The notes under the pieces were generated by a model. That model had not been told where the DNA came from, searched no databases, and saw only the letters and a list, made by a program, of their open reading frames with translations. From positions 124,001 through 188,000 of the forward strand of contig JAHLLI010000006.1 of assembly GCA_020444245.1 (NCBI GenBank): a DNA stretch of 64,000 bases, given 5' to 3'. Origin of the DNA: Actinomycetales bacterium. GTDB lineage: Bacteria > Actinomycetota > Actinomycetes > Actinomycetales > Cellulomonadaceae. The translations under genes were made by a program, and so were the position numbers. Position 1 is the first letter of the stretch. The number at the start of each line of letters is the position of its first letter. Positions 44,370 through 52,819 of the stretch are shown piece by piece.

Positions 44370-45109
44370 CCGACCCCGCACCGGGGGAGGGCGCCGTGCG
44401 GCGACCGAGTGCGCGCGGGACGTTGCGCGAGCGACGCCCGTCCGGGTCCGCGATCCGGTTCGACGACGCGGAGCCGGCGACCTTCGTGCTGGTCCGTCAC
44501 GGCGAGACCGCGGCCACCGCCGCGCGCAGCCTGTCGGGCTCGGGTGTCCCCGGGCCGTCGCTCAGCGCCGCCGGGCGGGTCCAGGCCGCGCGCGCCGCCG
44601 ACCTGGTGTTCCGGATCGGGCGCGCGCACTGGGTCGACCTGCCGCACCCGGACGCGATCGTCGCCTCGCCGATGGTGCGTACCCGGGAGACCGCCGCCGC
44701 GGTCGGCCGGCGGCTCGGCGCCCGCGTGCGCACCGACGCCCGCGCGAGGGAGGCCGACTTCGGCGCGTGGGAGGGCATGACGCCGGACGAGATCGACGCG
44801 GCCCACCCGGGCGCCTTTCGTGCCTGGCACGACGACCCCGCGGTGCGGGCGCCCGGCGGGGAGTCGCTGGAGGACGTCGGGCGGCGGATGGCGGACCTGC
44901 TCGACGAGCTGACGCCCGACAACCTGGGGCACGCGGTGGTGGTGGTCAGCCACGTCATGGCGATCCGGGCTGCCGTGGGCGGGCTGCTGGATGCGCCGTC
45001 GTCGTCCTGGGGCGGGCTGCGCGTCCCGGCCGCGTCGCTGAGCATCGTGCGCTGCTGGGCCGACGGCGGCCGCGAAGTGGTGTGCGTCGGGACGCCGAGC
45101 GACCTGTGA
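44366..45109 (+). CDS. histidine phosphatase family protein (CobC-like, no RNase HI domain)
   Basis: A 247-aa phosphoglycerate mutase-fold phosphatase: FVLVRHGETA with the phosphoacceptor His, ASPMVRTRETAAAV, EADFGAWEGM and VVSHVMAIRAAV with the second His. In many actinobacteria the gene here encodes a fused RNase HI-phosphatase; this copy starts about 50 residues before the RHG motif and has no RNase HI part. Last gene before rnpB. Confidence 0.9.
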   Translation: MTDPAPGEGAVRRPSARGTLRERRPSGSAIRFDDAEPATFVLVRHGETAATAARSLSGSGVPGPSLSAAGRVQAARAADLVFRIGRAHWVDLPHPDAIVASPMVRTRETAAAVGRRLGARVRTDARAREADFGAWEGMTPDEIDAAHPGAFRAWHDDPAVRAPGGESLEDVGRRMADLLDELTPDNLGHAVVVVSHVMAIRAAVGGLLDAPSSSWGGLRVPAASLSIVRCWADGGREVVCVGTPSDL

Positions 45110-45156
45110 CCAGGGGTACGCACCGTTCCGGTGGCTGCGCGGGCGCCGTGCTCGGC

Positions 45157-45162
45157 TACGCT
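45157..45162 (+). promoter_or_regulatory. candidate -10 box of rnpB
   Basis: TACGCT, a good actinobacterial -10 match, ends nine bases before the predicted 5' end of the RNase P RNA. The -35 is not clear. Confidence 0.45.
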
Positions 45163-45170
45163 GATCAGCG

Positions 45171-45553
45171 CGGATGAGTCGGCCAGGCGGTCGCGTCGTC
45201 GGGCTCCGGCCCGGCGCCGAGGAACGTCCGGGCTCCGCAGAGCAAGGTGGTGGGTAACACCCACCCGGGGTGACCCGCGGGACAGTGCCACAGAGAACAG
45301 ACCGCCCCGTCCTCGGACGGAGCAAGGGTGAAACGGTGGTGTAAGAGACCACCAGCGCACCGGGCGACCGGTGCGGCTAGGTAAACCCCACCTGGAGCAA
45401 GGCCAGACAGGGAGCGCTCGAGGGCTGCTCGCCCGAGCTCCCGGGTAGGCCGCTGGAGGCGTGCGGCAACGTACGTCGTAGATGGATGGCCGCCACCTGG
45501 GCGGGGGCAACCCCGCCCAGGCACAGAACCCGGCGTACCGGCCGACTCATCCG
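45171..45553 (+). ncRNA. rnpB: RNase P RNA (type A)
   Basis: A structured RNA of about 383 nt. Its ends pair perfectly over 13 bases (CGGATGAGTCGGC with GCCGACTCATCCG). Universal RNase P segments are present in order: GAGGAACGTCCGGGCTCC near the 5' end, AGAGAACAGA-type and AAGGGTGAAAC in the middle, GGTAAACCCCACC, and ACAGAACCCGGCGTACCGG near the 3' end. It matures tRNA 5' ends. Follows the Nif3/zinc-ribbon/phosphatase operon as in other actinobacteria. Confidence 0.96.
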
Positions 45554-45595
45554 CCCTCCGGGGCGCCCCGGTGCCGCCCCACCCGCCGCGCGCAC

Positions 45596-45609
45596 GTTCG
45601 CATGCGAAC
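45596..45609. repeat. 14-bp perfect palindrome GTTCGCATGCGAAC
   Basis: Lies between rnpB and the terminator-like hairpin. Its core (TCGCATGCGAAC) recurs in the loop of the hairpin at 45644-45677, 45 bases on. The GTTC and GAAC halves are in the opposite order to a LexA box, so it is not an SOS site. Confidence 0.6.
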
Positions 45610-45643
45610 AACCGTGCGTCCTCGAGCTGTGCGCCGGCCGAGA

Positions 45644-45677
45644 GCGCCCCGGTGCTCGCATGCGAACACCGGGGCGC
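45644..45677. terminator. strong hairpin between rnpB and the convergent thioredoxin gene
   Basis: Perfect 11-bp stem GCGCCCCGGTG/CACCGGGGCGC with a 12-base loop. It lies 15 bases past the stop of the minus-strand gene and 90 bases past rnpB, so it may end transcription from both sides. Confidence 0.7.
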
Positions 45678-45691
45678 ACTTCGGGGCGCCG

Positions 45692-46696
45692 TCAGGGGGT
45701 CGTGGGGAGGTTCGCCGCCGTCCAGGCGGCGTAGCCGCCCTGGATCTCGTAGACGTGCTTGAACCCGGCGGCGTGCATCGCGTCGGCCACTGCCGTCGAG
45801 TCGGTGCCGGTCGCGTCGTAGACGAAGTAGCTCGCCGACGGGTCCATGCCCTTGAAGGCGGACGCGACGTCCCCGGCGGTCGCCTCGACGTTGACCGCCG
45901 CGGGCAGGTGGCCCTTGGCGAAGTCCGCCGCGGGGCGTAGGTCGACCGGGACGAACGTGGGGTCGCTCGGGTGGGTGCGCAGCAGCTCGTAGGTGCCCTG
46001 GGGGATGAGCGGGATCACGGGCGAGCCGAGCTGCGCGGCGTCCGGGGCGTTCACGCTGACGCCGAAGTTGGTCTGGATCCGCTGCTCCAGCTCGGCCTGG
46101 GTCAGCATCCCGCCCGAGAAGTCCACGAGCGTGCCCTTGGCGTCGTAGAACGCCGTGACGGGCAGGCCCTGGGAGCCGAACGACGACCACAGCTGCGAGG
46201 GCGGGTCCCCGCCGACGTCCTTGGCGAGGGCGAAGCCGGCGCCGGCGAGGTCGAACCGGCGCGCCATCCCGGCGCCGTCGCCGGGGTCGGCCGTGTCGAC
46301 CCCGACGAACGCGACCTTGCCGTCGGTCGCCTGCGCGACCTGGACGAAGCCGGGCAGCTCCTCGTTGCAGTAGACGCACCATGAGGCGAAGAAGTTCACG
46401 ACGACGGGCTTGCCGGCGAACTCGGCGAGGCTGACCGTCGTGTCGTCGAGCAGACCGGGCAGACGGAAGTCGTCCTTGGCGGCGCTGTACTGCGTCCCGT
46501 TGGCATCCGTGGTCGGGGCGTTCTGGCCGGCGGTCAGGGCCAGTGCCGCGACGATCCCGAGGACGGCGACGCCGATCGCGCTCACGGCGCCGATCCGCAC
46601 CCGGCGCTGTCGCTCGGCACGCAACCTGGCGGCCTCTCGCTCGGCGCGCCACGCCTCTCGCTGCTCGGCGCGGGTCATGCGCTTGGTCGTTGACAT
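45692..46696 (-). CDS. membrane-anchored thioredoxin-like (TlpA) protein fused to a rhodanese-like domain
   Basis: A 334-aa protein: charged N-terminus, one membrane helix (about 36-57), TlpA/ResA-type thioredoxin domain with NFFASWCVYC (C107, C110), then a rhodanese domain (about 225-334; VDLRPAADFAKGHLPAAVNV, then the loop YFVYDATGTDSTAVA). The position of the catalytic rhodanese cysteine is Asp, so sulfurtransferase activity is unlikely. The thioredoxin part probably takes electrons from CcdA encoded just upstream. Start ATG with GAAAGG upstream. Confidence 0.9.
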   Translation of the reverse strand: MSTTKRMTRAEQREAWRAEREAARLRAERQRRVRIGAVSAIGVAVLGIVAALALTAGQNAPTTDANGTQYSAAKDDFRLPGLLDDTTVSLAEFAGKPVVVNFFASWCVYCNEELPGFVQVAQATDGKVAFVGVDTADPGDGAGMARRFDLAGAGFALAKDVGGDPPSQLWSSFGSQGLPVTAFYDAKGTLVDFSGGMLTQAELEQRIQTNFGVSVNAPDAAQLGSPVIPLIPQGTYELLRTHPSDPTFVPVDLRPAADFAKGHLPAAVNVEATAGDVASAFKGMDPSASYFVYDATGTDSTAVADAMHAAGFKHVYEIQGGYAAWTAANLPTTP

Positions 46697-46713
46697 CTGG
46701 ACTGCCTTTCGGA

Positions 46714-47469
46714 TCAACCGAGCCCGAGCAGGCCACCGAGGCCGATGCTGGACAGGACCGACTGGGTGAAGGTGGTGACGAGCGACATGCGGTTGAAGGC
46801 CAGCAGGATGCCGAACGCGGCGAGCACGACCGCCGAGGTCACCGTGAGGCCGAAGAAGTGCCGCTTGACCACGGCGAACGCGCCGGCGAGCCGGTCCAGG
46901 GCGAGCGCCGCCGCGAGGAAGGGGACCGCCAAGCCGACGGAGTAGGCGACGAGCATCGCCGTGCCACGCGCCACGTCGCCGCTGCCGGCCGCGAACGCCA
47001 GGACGCTGGTGAGCACGGGCCCGATGCAGGGAGTCCAGCCGAACCCGAACGCCACCCCCGCCACCGGCGCCGCGAACGGCCCGAACCGGTCGAGCGAGGG
47101 GTGCCAGCGCTTCTCCTGGTAGAGCCACGGCGCCTTGAGCACCAGCGACGCGAGCAGGAACAGCGCCATGGCGAGCACGACGAGGCCCGAGAGGCGGGTC
47201 AGCAGGTCCCGGTGCCCGAGCAGGGTCGACCCCACCGCAGTGACGGACAGGCCCAGCAGGACGAACACGGCGCCGAACCCGAGCACGAACCCGAGCGAGG
47301 TGCTGAGCACCCGGCCCAGCTGCGACCGCCCGCCCTCCTGGACGGAGGTGGCGCTGAGTCCGGTCACCACCGAGACGTAGGCCGGGATCACCGGCAGGAC
47401 GCACGGCGACAGGAACGACACGAGGCCGCCCAGGAAGGCGCCGAGCAGGGTGAGGTCGACGGGCGTCAC
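46714..47469 (-). CDS. ccdA: cytochrome c biogenesis protein CcdA (DsbD transmembrane domain)
   Basis: A 251-aa protein with six membrane helices that carries reducing power across the membrane. The redox cysteines are in SPCVLP (helix 1) and TPCIGP (helix 4). GTG start overlaps a 25-codon upstream frame. It is 17 bases before the thioredoxin-rhodanese gene, its likely partner. The operon is probably controlled through the palindrome at 47557-47572. No ResB/ResC genes adjoin, so the target may be sulfur or thiol chemistry rather than cytochrome c. Confidence 0.93.
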   Translation of the reverse strand: MTPVDLTLLGAFLGGLVSFLSPCVLPVIPAYVSVVTGLSATSVQEGGRSQLGRVLSTSLGFVLGFGAVFVLLGLSVTAVGSTLLGHRDLLTRLSGLVVLAMALFLLASLVLKAPWLYQEKRWHPSLDRFGPFAAPVAGVAFGFGWTPCIGPVLTSVLAFAAGSGDVARGTAMLVAYSVGLAVPFLAAALALDRLAGAFAVVKRHFFGLTVTSAVVLAAFGILLAFNRMSLVTTFTQSVLSSIGLGGLLGLG

Positions 47470-47543
47470 GCGACGCGTCCCTCCGCCCGGGTGTCCGCGG
47501 CGTCGACCGACCCCAGGGGGTCGCGGGTCTTCGAGAGTGACAT
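47466..47543 (-). CDS. possible 25-aa leader peptide before ccdA
   Basis: ATG 47543 opens a 25-codon frame (MSLSKTRDPLGSVDA then ADTRAEGRVA) whose TGA overlaps the GTG of ccdA. It may serve to couple translation. No cysteine. The ribosome site is weak; could be chance. Confidence 0.35.
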   Translation of the reverse strand: MSLSKTRDPLGSVDAADTRAEGRVA

Positions 47544-47556
47544 GGCGGCAGCCACT

Positions 47557-47572
47557 ATACCCCCGGGGGTAT
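47557..47572. promoter_or_regulatory. CsoR/CstR-type palindromic operator
   Basis: ATACCCCCGGGGGTAT, a perfect 16-bp palindrome 14 bases upstream of the leader frame. AT-flanked G/C runs of the form TACCC...GGGTA are the known target type of CsoR-family repressors (copper-sensing CsoR/RicR, persulfide-sensing CstR). A rhodanese-like domain in the operon favours the CstR side (inference). Confidence 0.7.
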
Positions 47573-47616
47573 TGAGGAGAGATGGCTACGCGGCGGCCGT
47601 GCGGGGTCAGGTCAGG

Positions 47617-48399
47617 TCAGGGCAGGGCGCGGCGGGCCAGGGCGGCAGCACCGACGATGCCGGCGTCGTTGCGCAGCGTGGCCGGGACGATCGGGGTGCG
47701 GAGCTCCAGCAGCGGCAGGAACTTCTCGTGCTTCTTGCTCACCCCGCCGCCGACCACGATGAGGTCCGGCCACACCAGGTCCTCGACCGTGCGGAAGTAC
47801 TTCTGCAGGCGCTTGGCCCAGCGCTCCCAGGTGAGCTCCTCGCGCTCGCGGGCGCTGTCGGCTGCGCGGGTCTCGGCGTCCTTGCCGTCGATCTCCAGGT
47901 GGCCGAGCTCGAGGTTGGGCACGAGCGTGCCGTCCACCACCATGCAGGTCCCGATCCCGGTCCCCAGCGTGACCACCAGGACGGTGCCCTCCTGGCCGCG
48001 CGCGGCACCGTAGAGCGTCTCGGCGTAGCCGGCAGCGTCCGCGTCGTTGACCGCGTGCACGCGGCGCCCGGTGGCCTTGGCGACGACCTTCTCGACATCG
48101 GTGCCGATCCACGAGTCGTCGACGTTCGCGGCGCTGCGCGCGACGCCGTGCTGGATCACGGCGGGGAACGTCACCCCGATCGGCAGCTCGCCCGGCAGCT
48201 GGAACGACGCGACGACCTCGGCGACCGCGTCCGCGACGGCGGACGGGGTCGACGGCTGCGGGGTGGGCACGCGGACCCGGTCCGCGGCGAACTCCCCGAC
48301 CACCAGGTCCACAGGCGCACCCTTGATGCCGCTGCCGCCGATGTCGATGCCGAAGGCGGCGGGGGCGGCCGATGCCTCGTGATCCGTGTTGTCGCTCAT
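47617..48399 (-). CDS. ppgK: polyphosphate glucokinase (ROK family)
   Basis: A 260-aa kinase that phosphorylates glucose with polyphosphate (and usually ATP), typical of actinobacteria. [12 protein letters not shown] phosphate motif, [11 protein letters not shown] with the catalytic Asp, TLGTGIGT and the C-terminal [13 protein letters not shown]. Its ATG overlaps the map stop (ATGA). Confidence 0.93.
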   Translation of the reverse strand: MSDNTDHEASAAPAAFGIDIGGSGIKGAPVDLVVGEFAADRVRVPTPQPSTPSAVADAVAEVVASFQLPGELPIGVTFPAVIQHGVARSAANVDDSWIGTDVEKVVAKATGRRVHAVNDADAAGYAETLYGAARGQEGTVLVVTLGTGIGTCMVVDGTLVPNLELGHLEIDGKDAETRAADSAREREELTWERWAKRLQKYFRTVEDLVWPDLIVVGGGVSKKHEKFLPLLELRTPIVPATLRNDAGIVGAAALARRALP

Positions 48400-49283
48400 G
48401 GCAGGGTCAGGATCTCCGCTCCGGTCTCGGTGACGACGATCGTGTGCTCGAACTGGGCCGAGCGGCTGCGGTCCGCGGTCACGACGGTCCAGCCGTCGTC
48501 CCACATCTCCCACTCGTGGCTGCCGAGGTTGAGCATCGGCTCGACGGTGAACACCATGCCGGGCTCCATCACCTCGTCGTGGTACGGCGCCGAATCGTAG
48601 TGCGGGACCACCAGGCCCGAGTGGAAGGAGTCGCCGACGCCGTGGCCGGTGAAGTCGCGGACCACCCCGTAGCCGAAGCGCTGCGCGTACTTCTCGATCA
48701 CCCGTCCGATGACGTTGATCCGCCGACCGGGCGCGACGGCCTTGATCCCGCGCATCATCGCCTCGTGGGTCACCTCGGCGAGCTGCCGGGACTCGTCGTC
48801 GACCTCGCCGGCGAAGAACGTCGCGCAGTTGTCGCCGTGCACACCGTTGAGGTAGGCGGTGATGTCGACCTTCACCAGGTCACCCTCGGCCAGCACGGTC
48901 GAGTCGGGGATCCCGTGGCAGATCACCTCGTTGACCGAGGTGCACAGCGACTTGAGGAACGGCACCTGGTTCGGGTGCGGCTGGTAGCGCAGCGTCGAGG
49001 GGTAGGCGCCGTGGTCGAGCATGAACTCGTGCCCGATGCGGTCCAGCTCGTCGGTCGTGACGCCGGGTTCGACGTGCCGGCCGACCTCTGCCAGCGCCTG
49101 GGCGGCGATGCGACCCGCGGCCCGGATCCGCTCGACGGTCTCGGCGTCCTTGACGTCCGAGCCGCCCAGCCGCTCGTGGTCGCGCCCGACGTACTCGGGA
49201 CGGGGGATGTGCGGCGGCACGGAGCGGACGGGTGAGACGGTCCCAGGGACCAGAGTGCCCCTGGGCGCGTGCGTCGCTGGCAT
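48396..49283 (-). CDS. map: type I methionine aminopeptidase
   Basis: A 295-aa enzyme that removes the N-terminal Met after deformylation. Metal ligands: Asp in KVDITAY, Asp in HGDNCATF, His in FTGHGVG, Glu in TVEPML and Glu in FEHTIVV. An N-terminal extension (residues 1-45, with PRPEYVGR) matches the actinobacterial MapA/MetAP1c type with an SH3-binding-like motif. Coupled to ppgK. Confidence 0.95.
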   Translation of the reverse strand: MPATHAPRGTLVPGTVSPVRSVPPHIPRPEYVGRDHERLGGSDVKDAETVERIRAAGRIAAQALAEVGRHVEPGVTTDELDRIGHEFMLDHGAYPSTLRYQPHPNQVPFLKSLCTSVNEVICHGIPDSTVLAEGDLVKVDITAYLNGVHGDNCATFFAGEVDDESRQLAEVTHEAMMRGIKAVAPGRRINVIGRVIEKYAQRFGYGVVRDFTGHGVGDSFHSGLVVPHYDSAPYHDEVMEPGMVFTVEPMLNLGSHEWEMWDDGWTVVTADRSRSAQFEHTIVVTETGAEILTLP

Positions 49284-49331
49284 GGCTGGCAGTCTACGGA
49301 GTGGAGCGCGACCCTGATGCGGGAGGTAGCG

Positions 49332-49511
49332 GTGACGGAGTACTGGTTCAACCTCGAGACCGGGCAGGTCGAGGTCGGCCGCCAGTCGCCCTGGGACAAG
49401 GTGATGGGGCCGTACCCGACCTACGCCGCGGCGTCCCGAGCGCTCGAGAAGGCCCACGAGCGCGCCGAGGACTGGGACGAGGACGACCGCGAGTGGCGCG
49501 GCGAGGACTGA
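49332..49511 (+). CDS. small SPOR-like protein, 59 aa
   Basis: A conserved actinobacterial small acidic protein: [20 protein letters not shown] then [17 protein letters not shown] and a Glu/Asp-rich helix. Often annotated as SPOR domain or, wrongly, as methionine aminopeptidase because of its place next to map. GTG 49332 has GGAGGTAGCG just upstream, preferred over ATG 49317. Confidence 0.82.
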   Translation: MTEYWFNLETGQVEVGRQSPWDKVMGPYPTYAAASRALEKAHERAEDWDEDDREWRGED

Positions 49512-49514
49512 GCC

Positions 49515-50546
49515 TCAGCGCGGCACCAGCACCGCCTCGAGCGGCCGGTGGTCCGAGCCGCCCGGACCGTCGAGCACCGCGGCGCGCACCACGGTCCACG
49601 ACCGCGGGTCGACCAGCACGTGGTCGATCGGCGCGCCGAACCAGCGGGGTGTGAAGGACGGCCAGGTCGCCACGCCCGCCCGGCCGGCGATCGTGGCGGC
49701 GTCCACGCACCCGTCGAGCTCACCGAACGCCGGGTGGTCGACCGTGGCGTTGAAGTCACCGGCGACGATCCCGCCGGGTCGCGTCGGGCACGCCGCGACG
49801 GCGGCGGAGGTCGACGAGGACCAACCCCCGAGGTCCGGGTACACCGGGGCGAGGGTGTGGACCACGGTGAGCGGCGGCCCGGTGCCCGAGGCCACGAAGG
49901 TCGCCGCGGGACCACGCTCGGTCACCTCGTAGTGGCCCATCGACCGCGACACCAGCACGGCGGTGGCCGGGTTGGCGCCGCCGGACAGCACCTCGGCGAG
50001 CACCTGGTAGTCGTGGCCCTGCTCGGCGAGCAGGCTCGCAGCGCGCTCGGCCGTGTCCGACGAGGTCTCCGGGAGCGCGACCACGTCCGCGCCACGCGCG
50101 GCGACCAGGTCCGCGATCTGGCGGGCCGACACCTGGCCCTGGGTGTTGAAGGCCAGCACGACCGTGAGATCGGCCGGGGCGGGAGCCGGGATCTGCGCGC
50201 CGAAGCCCGCCGTACCGCGGACCGCGAGCACCGTCAGGTGCGCGGTGGCCACCAGCAGGCACCACACGGCCACCCAGGTCGCCACCGCGCGCAGGCGGGG
50301 CACGCCGGCGCGCTGGGCCACGGCCCGGGCCGCCGCGGCGAGCCCGGCACCGAGCACGGCCGCCGCGGCCATCGGCCCACGCAGGGCGATCGCCTGGGCC
50401 ACCAGAGGCGCCCCGGCGAGGTCGAACGCCTGGGGCCACACCGCGAGCACCGCGAGCGGCGCGAGGAGGACGAGCAGGGCGAGTGGCACCGTCCCGGCCG
50501 CCTTCGCGCCGGCGGCCGGGATGTCCGCGCGTGGAGCGGGCCTCAC
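49515..50546 (-). CDS. membrane endonuclease/exonuclease/phosphatase family protein
   Basis: A 343-aa protein with three N-terminal membrane helices ([60 protein letters not shown]) and an extracytoplasmic EEP domain: [18 protein letters not shown] (catalytic Glu), [12 protein letters not shown] and [10 protein letters not shown]. Such membrane EEP proteins may act on phospholipids or nucleotides; substrate unknown. GTG overlaps the panB stop. Confidence 0.88.
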   Translation of the reverse strand: MRPAPRADIPAAGAKAAGTVPLALLVLLAPLAVLAVWPQAFDLAGAPLVAQAIALRGPMAAAAVLGAGLAAAARAVAQRAGVPRLRAVATWVAVWCLLVATAHLTVLAVRGTAGFGAQIPAPAPADLTVVLAFNTQGQVSARQIADLVAARGADVVALPETSSDTAERAASLLAEQGHDYQVLAEVLSGGANPATAVLVSRSMGHYEVTERGPAATFVASGTGPPLTVVHTLAPVYPDLGGWSSSTSAAVAACPTRPGGIVAGDFNATVDHPAFGELDGCVDAATIAGRAGVATWPSFTPRWFGAPIDHVLVDPRSWTVVRAAVLDGPGGSDHRPLEAVLVPR

Positions 50547-51367
50547 GCGTCGAAGGAGTGCTCCGGGCCGGGGAAGGTGCCCCGGCGGACCTCGTCGCCG
50601 TACGCCCGGGCGGCGTCGCCGAGCGCGGTGCGCAGGTCGGCGAACCGCTTGGCGAACCGCGGGGACCAGTCGCCCAGGCCCGCCATGTCCTGCCAGACCA
50701 GCACCTGGCCGTCGCAGTACGGGCCGGCGCCGATGCCGATGGTCGGCACCTCGAGGATCTCGGTGACCCGCTGGCCGAGCGCCGCCGGCACCATCTCGAT
50801 CACGATCGCGAAGACCCCTGCCTGCTGCAAGGCCAGTGCGTCGTCGCACAGCGCATCCGCGGCGTCCTGACCGCGTCCCTGGACGCGCTTGCCGCCCAGC
50901 GCGTGCTCGGACTGCGGGGTGAAGCCCACGTGCCCCATGACGGGGATCCCGGCCTGGGTCATCGCGTGGACCTGCTCGGCGACCCGGATGCCGCCCTCGA
51001 GCTTGACGGCGGAGACGCCGGCCTCCTTCATCATCCGGACCGCGCTGCCCATCGCCTGCTCGACGGAGGCCTCGTAGGTGCCGAACGGCAGGTCGCCCAC
51101 CACGAGCGCGCGCCTGGCCGCTCCGGCCACCGCGCGGGCGTGGTGGATCATCTCGTCGAGCGTGACCGAGAGGGTGTCCGGTCGGCCGAGCACGACGTTG
51201 GCCAGCGAGTCGCCGACCAGCAGGACGTCGGTGCCGGCCTCGTCGAAGAGCTGGGCGACCATCGCGTCGTAGGCGGTGAGCATGCTGATCCGCTCGCCGC
51301 GCTCCTTTGCCTCGCGCAGGTGGTGGACCCGGACCCTGCGCGGACGGTCCGTGCTCTGGCTGGTCAT
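50543..51367 (-). CDS. panB: 3-methyl-2-oxobutanoate hydroxymethyltransferase
   Basis: First committed step of pantothenate synthesis. A 274-aa TIM barrel with [33 protein letters not shown] (metal Asp), [15 protein letters not shown] and [14 protein letters not shown]. Start at ATG 51367; ATG 51379 would add four residues. Divergent from glnA. Confidence 0.96.
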   Translation of the reverse strand: MTSQSTDRPRRVRVHHLREAKERGERISMLTAYDAMVAQLFDEAGTDVLLVGDSLANVVLGRPDTLSVTLDEMIHHARAVAGAARRALVVGDLPFGTYEASVEQAMGSAVRMMKEAGVSAVKLEGGIRVAEQVHAMTQAGIPVMGHVGFTPQSEHALGGKRVQGRGQDAADALCDDALALQQAGVFAIVIEMVPAALGQRVTEILEVPTIGIGAGPYCDGQVLVWQDMAGLGDWSPRFAKRFADLRTALGDAARAYGDEVRRGTFPGPEHSFDA

Positions 51368-51450
51368 GGCCGTCACCATAGCCGCGCGCGGCGACCGCGG
51401 CGGGCGTGTGGCGGTGACGCGCGAGCCTCCGCGTGGGGCAGGATGGGGGC

Positions 51451-52788
51451 ATGGACAGGCAGCAGGACTTCGTGCTCCGGACCGTCGAGGAACGGGACAT
51501 CCGCTTCATCCGTCTGTGGTTCACCGACGTGGCCGGGATCCTGAAGTCGGTGGCGATCGCCCCGGCCGAGCTCGAGGCTGCCTTCAGCGAGGGCATCGGC
51601 TTCGACGGCAGCGCGATCGAGGGCCTGACCCGGGTGGTCGAGTCCGACATGCTCGCCAAGCCCGATCCCTCGACCTTCCAGGTGCTGCCCTGGCGCGGCG
51701 AGCGGCACGGCACCGCGCGGATGTTCTGCGACATCCAGACCCCGGACGGCGAGCCGTCGTCCGCCGACCCTCGGTGGGTGCTCAAGCGCACGCTGGCCAA
51801 GGCCTCCGACCAGGGCCTGACGTTCTACGTGCACCCGGAGATCGAGTTCTACCTGTTCGAGAACCCGGCCGAGCCGGACCTGCCGCTGGTCCCGGTCGAC
51901 TCCGGCGGGTACTTCGACCATGTGCCGCGCGGTACCGGCCACGACTTCCGCCGCGCCGCGATCTCCATGCTCGAGTCGATGGGGATCTCCGTGGAGTTCT
52001 CCCACCACGAGGCCGGCCCGGGCCAGAACGAGATCGACCTGCGCTACGCCGACGCACTGACCACGGCGGACAACGTCATGACGTTCCGCACCGTGGTCAA
52101 GGAGGTCGCGCTCGAGCAGGGCCTGTACGCCTCGTTCATGCCCAAGCCGATGGCCGACCAGCCGGGTTCGGGCATGCACAGCCACCTGTCGCTGTTCGAG
52201 GGCGACCGCAACGCGTTCCACGAGCCCGGCGCCCCGATGGAGCTGAGCGCGAACGCCCGCAAGTTCATCGCCGGTCTGCTGCACCACTCCGCGGAGATCA
52301 CGGCGATCACCAACCAGTACGTCAACTCCTACAAGCGGCTGTGGGGCGGTGCCGAGGCGCCGAGCTACATCTGCTGGGGTCACAACAACCGTTCCGCCCT
52401 GGTCCGGGTGCCGCTGTACAAGCCGGGCAAGGGCAACTCGAGCCGGGTCGAGTACCGCGCCGTGGACTCGGCGGCCAACCCGTACCTGTCGTTCGCGCTG
52501 CTGCTCGCGGCGGGGATGAAGGGCATCGAGGAGAACTACGAGCTCCCGGACGGTGCCGAGGACGACGTGTGGGAGCTCACCGACTCCGAGCGGCGGTCCC
52601 TGGGCATCGAGCCGTTGCCGAGCTCGCTCGAGCAGGCGGTGTCGGTGATGGAGCGCTCGGAGCTGGTGGCCGAGACCCTCGGCGAGCACGTCTTCGACTA
52701 CGTGCTGCGCAACAAGCGCGAGGAGTGGCAGGCGTACCGGGCCCAGGTGACGCCGTTCGAGCTGAAGCGGTACCTGCCGGTGCTGTGA
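51451..52788 (+). CDS. glnA: type I glutamine synthetase (GlnA2-like)
   Basis: A 445-aa [14 protein letters not shown], the ATP/metal regions PEIEFYLF and [21 protein letters not shown] and [14 protein letters not shown] are present. Length and lack of the GSI-beta insertion fit the alpha/GlnA2 type, which in actinobacteria sits beside glnE. The loop near Y363 reads ENYELP, resembling the adenylylation loop NLYDLP; whether GlnE modifies it is unknown. Confidence 0.93.
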   Translation: MDRQQDFVLRTVEERDIRFIRLWFTDVAGILKSVAIAPAELEAAFSEGIGFDGSAIEGLTRVVESDMLAKPDPSTFQVLPWRGERHGTARMFCDIQTPDGEPSSADPRWVLKRTLAKASDQGLTFYVHPEIEFYLFENPAEPDLPLVPVDSGGYFDHVPRGTGHDFRRAAISMLESMGISVEFSHHEAGPGQNEIDLRYADALTTADNVMTFRTVVKEVALEQGLYASFMPKPMADQPGSGMHSHLSLFEGDRNAFHEPGAPMELSANARKFIAGLLHHSAEITAITNQYVNSYKRLWGGAEAPSYICWGHNNRSALVRVPLYKPGKGNSSRVEYRAVDSAANPYLSFALLLAAGMKGIEENYELPDGAEDDVWELTDSERRSLGIEPLPSSLEQAVSVMERSELVAETLGEHVFDYVLRNKREEWQAYRAQVTPFELKRYLPVL

Positions 52789-52819
52789 CGGGCGCCCGCC
52801 CCGCCACGATGAGGCTTCC

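Noticed and set aside
45171-45553. A CRISPR-like or attenuator structure
   Set aside because: The repeats and stems are fully explained by RNase P RNA, including its conserved segments and end pairing.
45596-45609. GTTCGCATGCGAAC as a LexA/SOS box
   Set aside because: The actinobacterial SOS box has GAAC before GTTC with four bases between; here the halves are reversed with six bases between.
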